A DNA stretch of 64,000 bases from positions 1,270,894-1,334,893 of the forward strand of contig CAWALV010000002.1 in NCBI GenBank assembly GCA_963782965.1. Direction: 5' to 3'. The stretch comes from CAWALV01 sp963782965. GTDB lineage: Bacteria > Actinomycetota > Actinomycetes > Acidothermales > Acidothermaceae. A program made the translations under genes and the position numbers. Every line of letters starts with the position of its first letter. Within the stretch, counting starts at the first letter, position 1. The notes beneath the pieces are model-generated. The model worked only from the letters and a program-made list of their open reading frames with translations. It searched no databases and had not been told where the DNA came from. Shown one piece after another: positions 8,711 to 17,594 of the stretch.

Positions 8711-10201
8711 CTACTCCGCCGGTTCGTCGTCGGCGTGCCGGTCGAGGAACCCGTAGACGTCGGGTTCGTCGACCCCCGGGAAGGTGCCCGGCGGTAGTGC
8801 CGCCAACAGATGCGAGTGCGCGCGCGCCGAAGGCCACGCATGGCCCTCCCACCGTGCGCTCACCGCCGGCGCCGGCTGCCTGCAGCAGCTGCGATCCGGG
8901 CAGGTCGAGGTCATCCGCCGGTTCGTGTCGCGCCCACGGAACCAACGCGCGTCGGAGTAGGGCACTCCCACGTTGATCGCATACTCGCCACTCGTCGTCG
9001 CCTCGACGTGCGCTTCGCACCAGTAGGTGCCGGACGGCGTGTCGGTGTACTGCGTGAAGCTCGAGTAGCGGTCGCCTGAACTGAACACCATGCGCGAGGC
9101 CCACGCGCGGCAACCGAGTTGTCCTTCGATCGCCCCCAGGGGGTCGGTCGGGAACGACACGCCGTCGTTCTCGTAGGCCTTGTAAATGGTGCCGCTCTCG
9201 TGCACCCGCATGAAGTGCACCCGAACACCCAGATGCTGCGTGACGAGGTTGGTGAACCGGTGTGCCGCGGTCTCATACGACACCGCGAACATGTCGCGCA
9301 GGTCTTCGACGGCGATATCGCGCTGCTTCTTGGCTTTCTCCAGGAACTCGACCGCCGGCGCCTCGGGCATCAACAAGGCTGCGGCGAAGTAGTTCGCCTC
9401 GACCCGCTGGCGTAAGAAGTCGCCGAAGTCGTTCGGATCGGCGTGGCCCAAGACGAAGTGGCCGAGGGTTTGCAGCACGATCGCCCGAGGGTCGTGGCTG
9501 CTGACTACGTTGGGCCGCGGCAGGTAGATGCGCCGGTGCCGCAGGTCGGTGACCGACCGTGTCGACCGCGGCAGGTCGCCGACATGATGCAGCGTGAAGC
9601 CGAGGTGTTCGGCGATCGCCGCGATCGACTGGTGCGAAAGCGGGCCACCCGCATGCCCCACCGCATCGAGCAACGGCTTTACCGCAGCTTCGACTTCCGC
9701 GTAGTAGTTGTTACGCGCGCGCATCGACTGCCGCAGCTCGACGTTCGCGCGCCGTGCCTCCTCCGGCGTCGCCGCCCGCCGGTTCGCCTGGGCGCGCAAC
9801 TCGGCGTGCAAGCCGACGAGTGCCTCGAGCACTTCGGTGGGCAGGCGGCGTCCGGGATGCACGAGCGGCAGCCCGAGTTCGGCGTAGCTCGGGTCGCGCT
9901 GCGCGCGTTCGAGGTTGATCTCGAGCGCCGCTCGCCGCGACGGCGCCTCCGGCTTGAGTAGTTCACCGACCGGTACCGAGAGCGCCGAGGCGAGATCGTG
10001 CAGCAGCCGCAGGCGAGGTTCGCGGCGTCCGTTCTCGATCGTCGACAGGTGGGATGCGGTGCAGCCCACCTTGACGCCGAGGTCGGCAAGGGTGAGGTGT
10101 TGTTGCTCGCGTAGGAACCGCAGCCGCCGGCCCACCGTGAGCAGGTCGCCACGTTGCGGTTGGGCGAGATCGGCCGCTGAACTTCGCATTCTCGTGACCA
10201 T
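8711..10201 (-). CDS. RamB/ScfR-like regulator of acetate/short-chain acyl metabolism
   Basis: Transcription factor of about 496 residues. An N-terminal XRE helix-turn-helix (LTLADLGVKVGCTASHLSTI) is followed by an IrrE/ImmA-like (DUF955) region whose zinc motif is degenerate (QTLGHFVLGH lacks the HExxH Glu). A C-terminal DUF2083 region begins near QLGCRAWASRMVFSSGDRYS. This is the architecture of RamB of Corynebacterium and Mycobacterium, which controls aceA/aceB and related acetate genes. It is divergent from isocitrate lyase, the classic arrangement. ATG 10201 or ATG 10189 are the sensible starts; the longer frame to 10300 overlaps the aceA promoter. Confidence 0.88.
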   Translation of the reverse strand: MVTRMRSSAADLAQPQRGDLLTVGRRLRFLREQQHLTLADLGVKVGCTASHLSTIENGRREPRLRLLHDLASALSVPVGELLKPEAPSRRAALEINLERAQRDPSYAELGLPLVHPGRRLPTEVLEALVGLHAELRAQANRRAATPEEARRANVELRQSMRARNNYYAEVEAAVKPLLDAVGHAGGPLSHQSIAAIAEHLGFTLHHVGDLPRSTRSVTDLRHRRIYLPRPNVVSSHDPRAIVLQTLGHFVLGHADPNDFGDFLRQRVEANYFAAALLMPEAPAVEFLEKAKKQRDIAVEDLRDMFAVSYETAAHRFTNLVTQHLGVRVHFMRVHESGTIYKAYENDGVSFPTDPLGAIEGQLGCRAWASRMVFSSGDRYSSFTQYTDTPSGTYWCEAHVEATTSGEYAINVGVPYSDARWFRGRDTNRRMTSTCPDRSCCRQPAPAVSARWEGHAWPSARAHSHLLAALPPGTFPGVDEPDVYGFLDRHADDEPAE

Positions 10202-10205
10202 AGCG

Positions 10206-10244
10206 CAACTTTGACAGTTCTTCACCACCTCCGAGTAGGTGAAG
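10206..10244 (+). promoter_or_regulatory. divergent ramB-like/aceA control region: -35-like box and operator dyad
   Basis: AACTTTG at 10208-10214 resembles the RamB half-site AACTTTGC. TTGACA at 10211-10216 looks like a -35 box, with TAGGTG at 10236-10241 as a poor -10. Between them lies a perfect inverted repeat, CTTCACC (10220-10226) and GGTGAAG (10238-10244), with an 11-base spacer. The location between regulator and isocitrate lyase makes it a likely operator, but binding by the neighbouring regulator is inferred only. Confidence 0.5.
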
Positions 10245-10298
10245 TTTCCGGGAACGGTCGCAGTCTCTTGGGAACCCCTAGGCGCTGGAGTGGTGGCC

Positions 10299-11675
10299 AT
10301 GGCAACGGACCTGACCGACCCGATGGACCCGATGGACCCGATGGGCCCGACAGGTGCGACGCGGCGCGCAGAGCAGCGCAGCGAACGCCTGGCGCGGGAG
10401 TGGGCGAGCGACCCTCGGTGGCGAGGGGTGCAGCGCAGCTACGGCGCGGCCGACGTCGTCCGGCTCGCCGGTTCGGTGCGCGAGGAGCACACGCTTGCGC
10501 GCCGCGGCGCCGAGCGGCTTTGGCGGCTGCTGACCACCCAGCCCTATCTCCCCGCCCTGGGCGCGATGACCGGCGGCCAAGCCGTGCAGATGGTGCGGGC
10601 CGGCTTGCAGGCGATCTACCTCTCGGGCTGGCAGGTCGCGGCCGATGCCAACCTCGCCGGTCAGACCTACCCCGACCAGAGCCTGTATCCGGCGAACTCG
10701 GTGCCGGCCGTCGTGCGCCGCATCAACAACGCGTTGTTGCGTGCCGACCAGATCGCCACCGCTGAGGGCGCGACCGACCCGATCGAGTGGCTTGCCCCGA
10801 TCGTCGCGGACGGCGAGGCGGGCTTCGGTGGCGTCCTCAACGTCTTCGAGCTGACCAAGGCGCTGATAGCAGCCGGCGCGGCGGGCGTGCACTTCGAAGA
10901 CCAGCTCGCGGCGGAGAAGAAGTGTGGCCACCTCGGGGGCAAGGTGCTGGTGCCGACCAGCCAGCACGTGCGCACCCTGAACGCGGCGCGGCTCGCCGCC
11001 GACATCGCCGGGGTGCCGACCGTGGTCATCGCCCGCACCGACTCACTCGGCGCGAATCTCGTCACCAGCGACGTCGACGAGCTCGACGCCGCGTTCTGCA
11101 CCGGCGAGCGCACACCCGAGGGTTTCTATCGTGTGCGCAACGGCTTGGAGGCCGCGATCGCCCGCGGCCTCGCGTACGCGCCCTACGCCGACCTGCTGTG
11201 GGTCGAGACGGCGACTCCCGATCTCGGTTTGGCCCGGGAGTTCGCGCAGGCGATCCACACGCGTTACCCAGGCAAGCTGCTCGCCTACAACTGCTCGCCG
11301 TCGTTCAACTGGCGGGCCAACCTCGACGACGCCGCGATCGCCCGATTCCAGGCCGAACTCGGTGCGCTCGGCTACCGGTTCCAGTTCATCACGCTGGCCG
11401 GTTTCCACGCGCTGAACCACACGATGTTCGAGCTGGCCCGGTCTTACGCCATCGAGGGGATGCCGGCCTACGTGCGGTTGCAGGAGGCCGAGTTCGGCTC
11501 GGAGCGGCACGGGTACACCGCGACCCGGCACCAGGCCGAGGTCGGCACCGGCTACTTCGACCTGGTCGCGACGGCGATCGACCCGCGCAGCCAGACGGTC
11601 GCGTTGCGCGGCTCGACCGAAGAGGACCAGTTCGCTCATGCCGCGGCTGCGGTGCCGTCTGTGACAGGGGTGTGA
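10299..11675 (+). CDS. aceA: isocitrate lyase
   Basis: First enzyme of the glyoxylate bypass, splitting isocitrate into glyoxylate and succinate so that acetate or fatty acids can feed biosynthesis. The active-site loop KKCGH is at residues 207-211, and EDQLAAE, IARTDS and NCSPSFNWR are family motifs. At 458 residues it is slightly longer than usual because of an N-terminal stretch with the repeat DPMDPMDPMGPTG, encoded by 9-base repeats. ATG 10299 has GGAG eight bases upstream; the earlier in-frame GTGs would run into the operator. Malate synthase follows after 10 bases. Confidence 0.95.
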   Translation: MATDLTDPMDPMDPMGPTGATRRAEQRSERLAREWASDPRWRGVQRSYGAADVVRLAGSVREEHTLARRGAERLWRLLTTQPYLPALGAMTGGQAVQMVRAGLQAIYLSGWQVAADANLAGQTYPDQSLYPANSVPAVVRRINNALLRADQIATAEGATDPIEWLAPIVADGEAGFGGVLNVFELTKALIAAGAAGVHFEDQLAAEKKCGHLGGKVLVPTSQHVRTLNAARLAADIAGVPTVVIARTDSLGANLVTSDVDELDAAFCTGERTPEGFYRVRNGLEAAIARGLAYAPYADLLWVETATPDLGLAREFAQAIHTRYPGKLLAYNCSPSFNWRANLDDAAIARFQAELGALGYRFQFITLAGFHALNHTMFELARSYAIEGMPAYVRLQEAEFGSERHGYTATRHQAEVGTGYFDLVATAIDPRSQTVALRGSTEEDQFAHAAAAVPSVTGV

Positions 11676-11685
11676 GGTGAGCACG

Positions 11686-13332
11686 ATGAACCAGCTGGAC
11701 GCCGCAGCTTTCGTGCGGCGAATCGAGGTGGTCGGCCCGACCGGCCCGCGATACGACGAGGTGCTCACCCCCGAGGCGCTAGCGTTCGTCGCCGCGCTCG
11801 ACGGCGAATTCGCCGAGCGGCGGGTCGAGCTGCTGCGGCGCCGGCGCGAGGTGCGCCGGCGGCTCGCCGAAGGGGAGCTGCTCGACTTCCTACCGGAGAC
11901 CCAACGAGTGCGGGACGACTCGAGCTGGCGGGTCGCGCCCATCGCACCCGGGTTGGCCGATCGCCGGGTGGAGATCACCGGCCCGACCGACCGCAAGATG
12001 ACCGTGAACGCGCTGAACTCCGGCGCCCGCGTGTGGATGGCCGACTTCGAGGACTCCTCCAGCCCGACGTGGCGCAACGTCGTCACAGGTCAGGCGAACC
12101 TGATCGCTGCGATCGAGCGGCGCATCGACTTCACCAGCCCCGAAGGCAAGGAGTACCGGCTCGGCACCGAGCTGCCGACCATCATGGTGCGGCCGCGCGG
12201 CTGGCACCTGCCCGAGAAGCACCTGCGCGTCGACGGCCGGTGCGTCGGCGCCAGCTTCGTCGACTTCGGGTTGTACTTCTACCACTGCGCGACGCGGCAG
12301 ATCGAAAGCGGCCTCGGGCCGTACTTCTACCTGGCCAAGCTGGAGAATCACCTCGAGGCGAGGCTGTGGAACGACGTCTTCTGCCGCGCCCAGGAGTTGC
12401 TGGCGATCCCGCGAGGCACCGTTCGTGCGACGGTGCTCATCGAGACGATCACCGCCGCGTTCGAGATGGAAGAGATCCTCTACGAGTTGCGCGAGCACTC
12501 CGCCGGGCTGAACGCGGGCCGGTGGGACTACATCTTCAGCATCATCAAGAACTTCGGCGCTGCGGGGGAGCAGTTCGTGCTGCCCGACCGGGCCGACGTC
12601 ACGATGACCGTGCCGTTCATGCGCGCATACACCGAGCTGCTCGTCCGTACCTGCCACCGGCGCGGCGCCCATGCCATCGGCGGCATGGCGGCGTTCGTGC
12701 CGAACCGGCGCGACCCCCAGGTGACGGTTGCCGCGCTCGATCGAGTGAGCGCCGACAAGCAGCGGGAAGCCGCCGACGGTTTCGACGGGTCGTGGGTCGC
12801 CCACCCCGATCTCGTGGCCACCTGCCAGGAGGTCTTCGACGCCGTCCTGGGCGAACGACCGAACCAGCTCGACGTCACGGCCGCGGGCGAGCCGATCACC
12901 GCAGTCGACCTGCTGTCGATCAGCAAGACGCCGGGTGAGGTCACCGAGGCGGGCATTCGCCAGAACGTCGCCGTCAGCCTTCGCTACCTCGAAGCCTGGC
13001 TCGGCGGCCAGGGTGCCGTCGCCATCAACAACCTGATGGAAGACGCGGCCACCGTCGAGATCTCGCGTTCGCAAATCTGGCAATGGCTGCACCATGCGGT
13101 GGCGACAGCCGAAGGCGCCGTCGTCACGCCCGGACTGGTCGACGCGATCCTGCAGGAGGAGGTGCAGAAGCTGCGCAGCGAAGTCGGCGATGCCGAGTTC
13201 GACCGGCGGCCCTTCTCCGACGCCGTCGACCTGTTCTGCGAGGTCGCGTTCGCGGACGAGTACGTCGAGTTCCTGACCAGACCGGCGTACCTCCGCCTCC
13301 TCGAGCTGGAGAGCCAGACGCTCGCCGGCTGA
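11686..13332 (+). CDS. aceB: malate synthase A
   Basis: Second enzyme of the glyoxylate bypass: glyoxylate plus acetyl-CoA gives malate. The 548-residue length and motifs RVWMADFEDSSSPTW, MVRPRGWHLPEKH, ARLWNDVF and GGMAAFVPN are those of the A isoform (the actinobacterial norm is often the 720-residue G isoform). ATG 11686 has GAGGTGA five bases upstream; in-frame GTG 11677 with AGGGG is a close rival. It follows aceA almost directly, so the two are one transcription unit and presumably respond to the divergent RamB-like regulator. Confidence 0.95.
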   Translation: MNQLDAAAFVRRIEVVGPTGPRYDEVLTPEALAFVAALDGEFAERRVELLRRRREVRRRLAEGELLDFLPETQRVRDDSSWRVAPIAPGLADRRVEITGPTDRKMTVNALNSGARVWMADFEDSSSPTWRNVVTGQANLIAAIERRIDFTSPEGKEYRLGTELPTIMVRPRGWHLPEKHLRVDGRCVGASFVDFGLYFYHCATRQIESGLGPYFYLAKLENHLEARLWNDVFCRAQELLAIPRGTVRATVLIETITAAFEMEEILYELREHSAGLNAGRWDYIFSIIKNFGAAGEQFVLPDRADVTMTVPFMRAYTELLVRTCHRRGAHAIGGMAAFVPNRRDPQVTVAALDRVSADKQREAADGFDGSWVAHPDLVATCQEVFDAVLGERPNQLDVTAAGEPITAVDLLSISKTPGEVTEAGIRQNVAVSLRYLEAWLGGQGAVAINNLMEDAATVEISRSQIWQWLHHAVATAEGAVVTPGLVDAILQEEVQKLRSEVGDAEFDRRPFSDAVDLFCEVAFADEYVEFLTRPAYLRLLELESQTLAG

Positions 13333-13389
13333 TCGCCGGAACGTACGCGCAGGCTTTGCCGGCCCGCGCGGTCGTGCCAAGGTGGGAGC

Positions 13390-14715
13390 ATGCCCGCGTT
13401 GCTGCGCGCCGATCCGGCCGAGTTCGATCCGGCGGAGCGGCTGTCTCGCGACGAGCTCCGCGCCGTGCAGCTGGATCGCCTCCAGGCAACGCTGCGGCTC
13501 GCCTACGACCACGTGCCGTTCTACCGGCAGCAGTTCGACGCGCACGGCGTCCACCCCGACGATGTCACCGAACTCGCCGACCTCGCGCGCTTCCCGTTCA
13601 CCACGAAGAACGACCTCCGCGACAACTATCCGTTCGGGATGTTCGCCGTCCCGCGCGAGCAGGTCGTCCGCCTCCACGCCTCGAGCGGGACGACGGGCAA
13701 GCCGACCGTTGTCGGATACACCCAGGGCGACGTCGACACCTGGGCCGACGTCGTCGCGCGGTCGATCCGCGCCGCCGGCGGCCGCCGCGGCATGCGGGTG
13801 CACGTCGCGTACGGCTACGGCTTGTTCACCGGTGGGCTCGGCGCCCACTACGGCGCGGAGCGGCTCGGCTGCACGGTGATCCCCGCCTCCGGTGGGGCCA
13901 CCGAGCGTCAGGTGAGACTCATCGTCGACCTCGAGCCGGAAATCATCATGGTCACGCCGTCGTACATGCTGACGATCCTCGACGAGATGGAACGCCAGGG
14001 TGTCGACCCGCGGTCGGTGTCGCTTCAGGTCGGCATCTTCGGCGCCGAGCCGTGGACCGAGGAGATGCGCGGCGAGATCGAAACCCGCCTCGACATGCAC
14101 GCCGTCGACATCTACGGCTTGTCGGAGGTGATAGGGCCAGGCGTCGCGAGCGAGTGCGTCGAGGTGAAGGACGGCCTGCACGTGTGGGAGGACCACTTCT
14201 ACCCGGAGGTCATCGATCCGCTGACCGGAGCGGTGCTGCCCGACGGCGAGCGCGGCGAGCTGGTCTTCACCTCCCTCACCAAGGAGGCCATGCCGATCGT
14301 GCGCTACCGCACCCGCGACCTCACCCGCCTGTTGCCGGGGACGGCGCGTCCGGCGTTCCGCCGCATGGAGAAGGTGACCGGCCGTAGCGACGACATGATG
14401 ATCATCCACGGCTGCAACCTGTTCCCGACCCAGATCGAGGAAGTCGTGTTGGCCAACGCCGAGCTGACCCCCTACTTCCAATGCGTGTTGACGCGGCCGC
14501 ACCGACTGGACGAACTCATGGTGCGGGTCGAGTGCCGGCCGGCGAGCGTCGCAGCCGACCGAAGGGCGGAGCTGGCCCAGGATCTGCGGGCGCACATCCA
14601 CGGCGCGCTCGGCGTCCACGTCCAGGTTGAGGTCGTCGAGCCGGGCACGGTCGAGCGCTCGGTCGGCAAGATGAAGCGCATCGTCGACCTGCGGCCCAAA
14701 GCCGGCGCGTCGTGA
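13390..14715 (+). CDS. paaK: phenylacetate-CoA ligase-like AMP-forming enzyme
   Basis: Member of the ANL superfamily, PaaK branch (441 residues, normal length). It activates an aromatic or related carboxylic acid with ATP and CoA. The P-loop SSGTTGKPTVVGYTQ, the motif FGAEPWTEEMR, the DIYGLSE motif and the C-terminal GRSDDMMIIHGCNLFP are all as in PaaK. No other paa catabolic genes (oxygenase, epoxidase) are in view, so the true substrate may differ. AAGG lies eight bases before ATG 13390. The stop overlaps the GTG of the dehydrogenase by four bases (GTGA). Confidence 0.85.
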   Translation: MPALLRADPAEFDPAERLSRDELRAVQLDRLQATLRLAYDHVPFYRQQFDAHGVHPDDVTELADLARFPFTTKNDLRDNYPFGMFAVPREQVVRLHASSGTTGKPTVVGYTQGDVDTWADVVARSIRAAGGRRGMRVHVAYGYGLFTGGLGAHYGAERLGCTVIPASGGATERQVRLIVDLEPEIIMVTPSYMLTILDEMERQGVDPRSVSLQVGIFGAEPWTEEMRGEIETRLDMHAVDIYGLSEVIGPGVASECVEVKDGLHVWEDHFYPEVIDPLTGAVLPDGERGELVFTSLTKEAMPIVRYRTRDLTRLLPGTARPAFRRMEKVTGRSDDMMIIHGCNLFPTQIEEVVLANAELTPYFQCVLTRPHRLDELMVRVECRPASVAADRRAELAQDLRAHIHGALGVHVQVEVVEPGTVERSVGKMKRIVDLRPKAGAS

Positions 14716-15581
14716 GCGAGCCGGCGGGAGGCAGTGCCGGCGTCCCGAAAATGGCGGCCGTGTTCGGCGGCGGGCAAATGGGGGCCGGTATCGCGCACGC
14801 CCTGCTCGTGGCAGGTAGCCGGGTCGTCGTCGTCGAGGCCGACGCCGCGCGCGCCGCAGCTGCTGCCGACCGCGTCGCGGCCTACCTCGACGAGAGCGGG
14901 CGCCGTGGGCAGCTGCCCGGCGGCGATGCCGAAGCTCGTGACCGCCTCGTCGCCACGACGGATGCCGGCGACATCATCGGCGCCGAGCTGCTCGTCGAAG
15001 CCGTTCCGGAGGATGCTGCCCTCAAGGCGCGGGTGCTCGGGGCGGCGTCCGACATCGCCGCGGCTGACGCCATCATCGCGACGAACACGAGCAGCCTGTC
15101 GATCGACGAGTTGGCGGCCGCCGTCCGCCGTCCCGACCGCTTCCTCGGCATGCACTTCTTCAACCCGGTGCCGGCCAGCGCGCTCGTCGAGGTCGTCGTC
15201 GGGACGGCGACGGGTGAAGCTGTGCGCGAGACGGCGTGCACGTGGGTCGCGGGGCTGGGCAAGACACCGATCGTCGTGCGCGACTCGCCAGGCTTTGCCA
15301 GCAGCCGGCTCGGTGTCGCGCTCGGGCTGGAGGCGATCCGCATGGTCGAGGCCGGCGTCGCCTCTCCGGCCGACATCGACGCCGCGATGACGTTGGGCTA
15401 CAAGCATCCGGTCGGGCCGCTGCGCCTGACCGACCTCGTGGGGCTCGACGTCCGATTGGCTATCGCCGAGTACCTGGCCACCGCGTTGGGGTCTCGATTC
15501 GAGCCTCCGCAGCTCCTGCGCGACAAGGTCGGGCGCGGCGAACTCGGTCGCAAGTCCGGGCAGGGCTTCTACTCCTGGTGA
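14712..15581 (+). CDS. 3-hydroxyacyl/3-hydroxybutyryl-CoA dehydrogenase
   Basis: NAD-dependent oxidation of (S)-3-hydroxyacyl-CoA to 3-ketoacyl-CoA. The 289-residue protein has the Rossmann motif GGGQMGAGIAHALL, TNTSSLSIDELA, the catalytic histidine segment GMHFFNPVPAS and the C-terminal helix YKHPVGPLRLTDLVGLD. Length and motifs match Hbd/PaaH-type single-domain enzymes. It overlaps the ligase gene by GTGA, so the two are translationally coupled; together they may act in aromatic-acid degradation (PaaH role) or butyrate-type metabolism. Confidence 0.9.
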   Translation: MSEPAGGSAGVPKMAAVFGGGQMGAGIAHALLVAGSRVVVVEADAARAAAAADRVAAYLDESGRRGQLPGGDAEARDRLVATTDAGDIIGAELLVEAVPEDAALKARVLGAASDIAAADAIIATNTSSLSIDELAAAVRRPDRFLGMHFFNPVPASALVEVVVGTATGEAVRETACTWVAGLGKTPIVVRDSPGFASSRLGVALGLEAIRMVEAGVASPADIDAAMTLGYKHPVGPLRLTDLVGLDVRLAIAEYLATALGSRFEPPQLLRDKVGRGELGRKSGQGFYSW

Positions 15582-15623
15582 TGGGTCTTCCTGGTGAGGT
15601 CCGGGCCCGCCGACGCGCCGGCG

Positions 15624-16184
15624 TCACTCGTAGCGGTCGGGATGCTCGGGTGAGTGCTCGGAGGGCGGCTCGGCGTCTGCGTGGTGCCGGTGGTGGTGAG
15701 CGCGCATGCCGAGCGGCACGCCGAAGAACCAGCCGCTCCACCACACCAGCGCGAGGACGGCGACCAGGATGCCGATGCCCGTGCCGTACAGGTAGTCGCC
15801 GATGAGCCACATCGCGCCCGCGACGGCGAGGATGAGCAGCGCCTGCCCGCTCACCGCGACGATTCCTGCGGTTCGCATCAGCTCGGCCTTGAGGTGATGC
15901 CGGAACACGATGCGGTGCATCACGGCCGGGGCGATGATCATCGCCGCCGAGAGCGCCGACGTCACGAACGTCGCGAAGTAGACAGCGCGCTGGGCGGGCG
16001 TCACGTCGCGGAAGTTGCTGCTGAACGGGACGGTCAGCAGGAAGGCGAACAAGATCTGTACGCCGGTTTGGGAAACCCGTAGTTCCTGGAGCAGGTCGCT
16101 GAAGTTGCGGTCGAGCCGCTGGGCCTCCGTCTCGCCGCTGCGGACCTTGGCGTTCCAGTCACTGTCGCGGGGCGCTGGGCTCAC
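15624..16184 (-). CDS. DUF6328 family membrane protein
   Basis: A 186-residue protein with a hydrophilic N-terminus (ETEAQRLDRNFSDLLQELRVSQ) and four hydrophobic helices between about residues 45 and 165. It ends in a His-rich tail (HHHRHHADAEPP). The N-terminal LLQELRV..TGVQILFAFLL pattern is typical of the actinobacterial DUF6328 family of unknown function. GTG 16184 is the start. It is convergent with the dehydrogenase and followed upstream by a repeat-bearing gap. The His tail could bind metal, but that is speculation. Confidence 0.75.
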   Translation of the reverse strand: MSPAPRDSDWNAKVRSGETEAQRLDRNFSDLLQELRVSQTGVQILFAFLLTVPFSSNFRDVTPAQRAVYFATFVTSALSAAMIIAPAVMHRIVFRHHLKAELMRTAGIVAVSGQALLILAVAGAMWLIGDYLYGTGIGILVAVLALVWWSGWFFGVPLGMRAHHHRHHADAEPPSEHSPEHPDRYE

Positions 16185-16250
16185 CCTCGTCTATTACCCG
16201 GTGTGGCAACCCTCAATGGCGCCCGCGGAACGACGCCCGCCCCCGGGGCG

Positions 16251-16323
16251 AGCGAAACGCCACAATCGCGGGTGACACGCCAGCCCCGGGTGAGCGAAAC
16301 GCCACAATCGCGGGGGACACGCC
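16251..16323. repeat. two direct copies of the dispersed GCGAAACGCCACAATCGCGGG repeat
   Basis: Copies lie at about 16251-16281 and 16293-16323, each reading AGCGAAACGCCACAATCGCG and then GGTGACACGCC or GGGGACACGCC. The reverse complement matches the core of the triple repeat at 8561-8683 apart from ATT versus AAT. The repeat sits between the starts of one minus-strand gene and the end of the next. Confidence 0.88.
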
Positions 16324-16401
16324 GGCCGGCGGTGATCGCAAGAAAGAGCGGCGGCTCACCAGGAAACCCTGATGAACCGCCGCTCAGTACGACGGCCTGA
16401 A

Positions 16402-17040
16402 CTACCGGCGCGTAGCCGTCATCGGCCACGTCGGTAGCACGGTGCTGCCGAACGTCGAGTTCGTCACTCCGGCGAACGACGCATACCAGGCCAGTGCTGC
16501 GGTGATGAGGCCGAGCCAGCCACCGAAGTGGTGGATGCCGGTGCTCTTCGCGAACTCACCGATGGTCAGGAAAAGGAAGGTGAGAGTTAGCACGACGAAC
16601 ACCGCGAGAACGGCGCCGTTGGTGCGCAGTGCGGCGATCGTCATGTAAGCGGTGAAGATCGTCCACGCGAGCAGGAAGAGACCGGTCGCCTTGTACGCCT
16701 GCGCGTTGTCGCCGAACCCGCCGGCGACGTTGTGCACGTAGAGGTAGAAGGACAACCAGAACGCGCCGTACGACGAGAACGCCAGCGCGCCGAACGTGTT
16801 GCCCTTGCGGAACTCCCACATGCCGGCGAGCAGCTGCGTGCCACCACCGTAGAACAGGGCGAGTGGCAGCACGGTCGCTTCCAGCGAGCTGGTCAGCAGG
16901 CCGGAGTTGAAGACGCTGAGCACGAACGTGGTCATTGCGAAAGCGGCCAGCCCGAGCGGACCGGGGTCGGCGATGCTCGGCGCCGGCGTGGTCGGGATGG
17001 GCTCCGCCTTTGGGGTGGCGGCGTGGACTTCAGATGACAC
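16402..17040 (-). CDS. SatP-type acetate/succinate transporter (GPR1/FUN34/YaaH)
   Basis: A 212-residue, six-helix membrane protein of the acetate uptake transporter family. The signature NPGPLGL-type segment appears as ADPGPLGLAAFAMTTFVLS. FYGGGTQLLAGMWEFRKGNTFGALAFSSYG and FLFLTIGEF also match the family. GTG 17040 is preceded by GGAGGAGG seven bases away, a very strong ribosome site. It probably brings acetate into the cell, complementing the glyoxylate genes nearby and the ActP-type symporter downstream. Confidence 0.9.
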   Translation of the reverse strand: MSSEVHAATPKAEPIPTTPAPSIADPGPLGLAAFAMTTFVLSVFNSGLLTSSLEATVLPLALFYGGGTQLLAGMWEFRKGNTFGALAFSSYGAFWLSFYLYVHNVAGGFGDNAQAYKATGLFLLAWTIFTAYMTIAALRTNGAVLAVFVVLTLTFLFLTIGEFAKSTGIHHFGGWLGLITAALAWYASFAGVTNSTFGSTVLPTWPMTATRR

Positions 17041-17594
17041 GGTGTTTCCTCCTCCAGGACGGAGACAGAACCGGACATGGAACCGGTGGAACCGGTGGAA
17101 CAGAGAACTCGAAACGGAGTCCTTCGGTCGGTGATGCCGACCCAGCCCGGACTGCGACGTCGCGCACGGCCGGCTGAGCCGTTGAGTCGCGTGCCGTCGC
17201 GCGCCTGGTTGCGCACGTGGTCACGCCTGTCGTGGTCTGTCGCGATCTACGAACCTTCGCGAGGTTCTCGCGGCAGCGGTCGCCCGAGTACGCCCCGGTC
17301 ACGGGCGATGTACACATGCCCGACCTCCACAGACGCATCGAACGGTCTATCGCGAGAGGTTCGTGCCGGAGCGGGCGGAGCGGCAACAGCAAGGCGGGGG
17401 GGATGCGCCGAATGGCACCGTTCCCGCGCCGAACGGTTCCCCGATGTCGCCGAGCGGCGACCCGGCGATCCGGGGTGCCGCGGTGGCCGGCGGTGGCCCG
17501 CGGTGGCCCGCTGCGGTGGCCCGCGCGGCGGCACGCGGGCAGCGCGCACCCCAAGAGGGTGGCGAGCCCCGACCCGCGCCTCTACTGTCAGGCC
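17041..17594. other. 554-bp intergenic region with short tandem repeats
   Basis: Divergent control region between the acetate transporter and the sensor kinase. Besides the strong ribosome site of the transporter it contains a 9-base repeat GGAACCGGT at 17079-17096 with a partial third unit. Further on is a 10-base repeat CGGTGGCC(C/G)G occurring four times in 17481-17522. No convincing coding sequence was seen; open frames extending from the kinase gene into this region lack protein-like composition. Confidence 0.7.

Noticed and set aside
11890..14619. 909-codon open frame on the minus strand
   Set aside because: It is antisense to aceB and paaK, both with full family motifs. The translation is Arg/Asp/Gly-rich without domain patterns; high GC often opens such shadow frames.
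17311..17331. Possible GlxR/CRP-type palindrome near the sensor kinase leader
   Set aside because: Only the outer CGGGC/GCCCG arms pair; the inner bases do not fit TGTGA-n6-TCACA.
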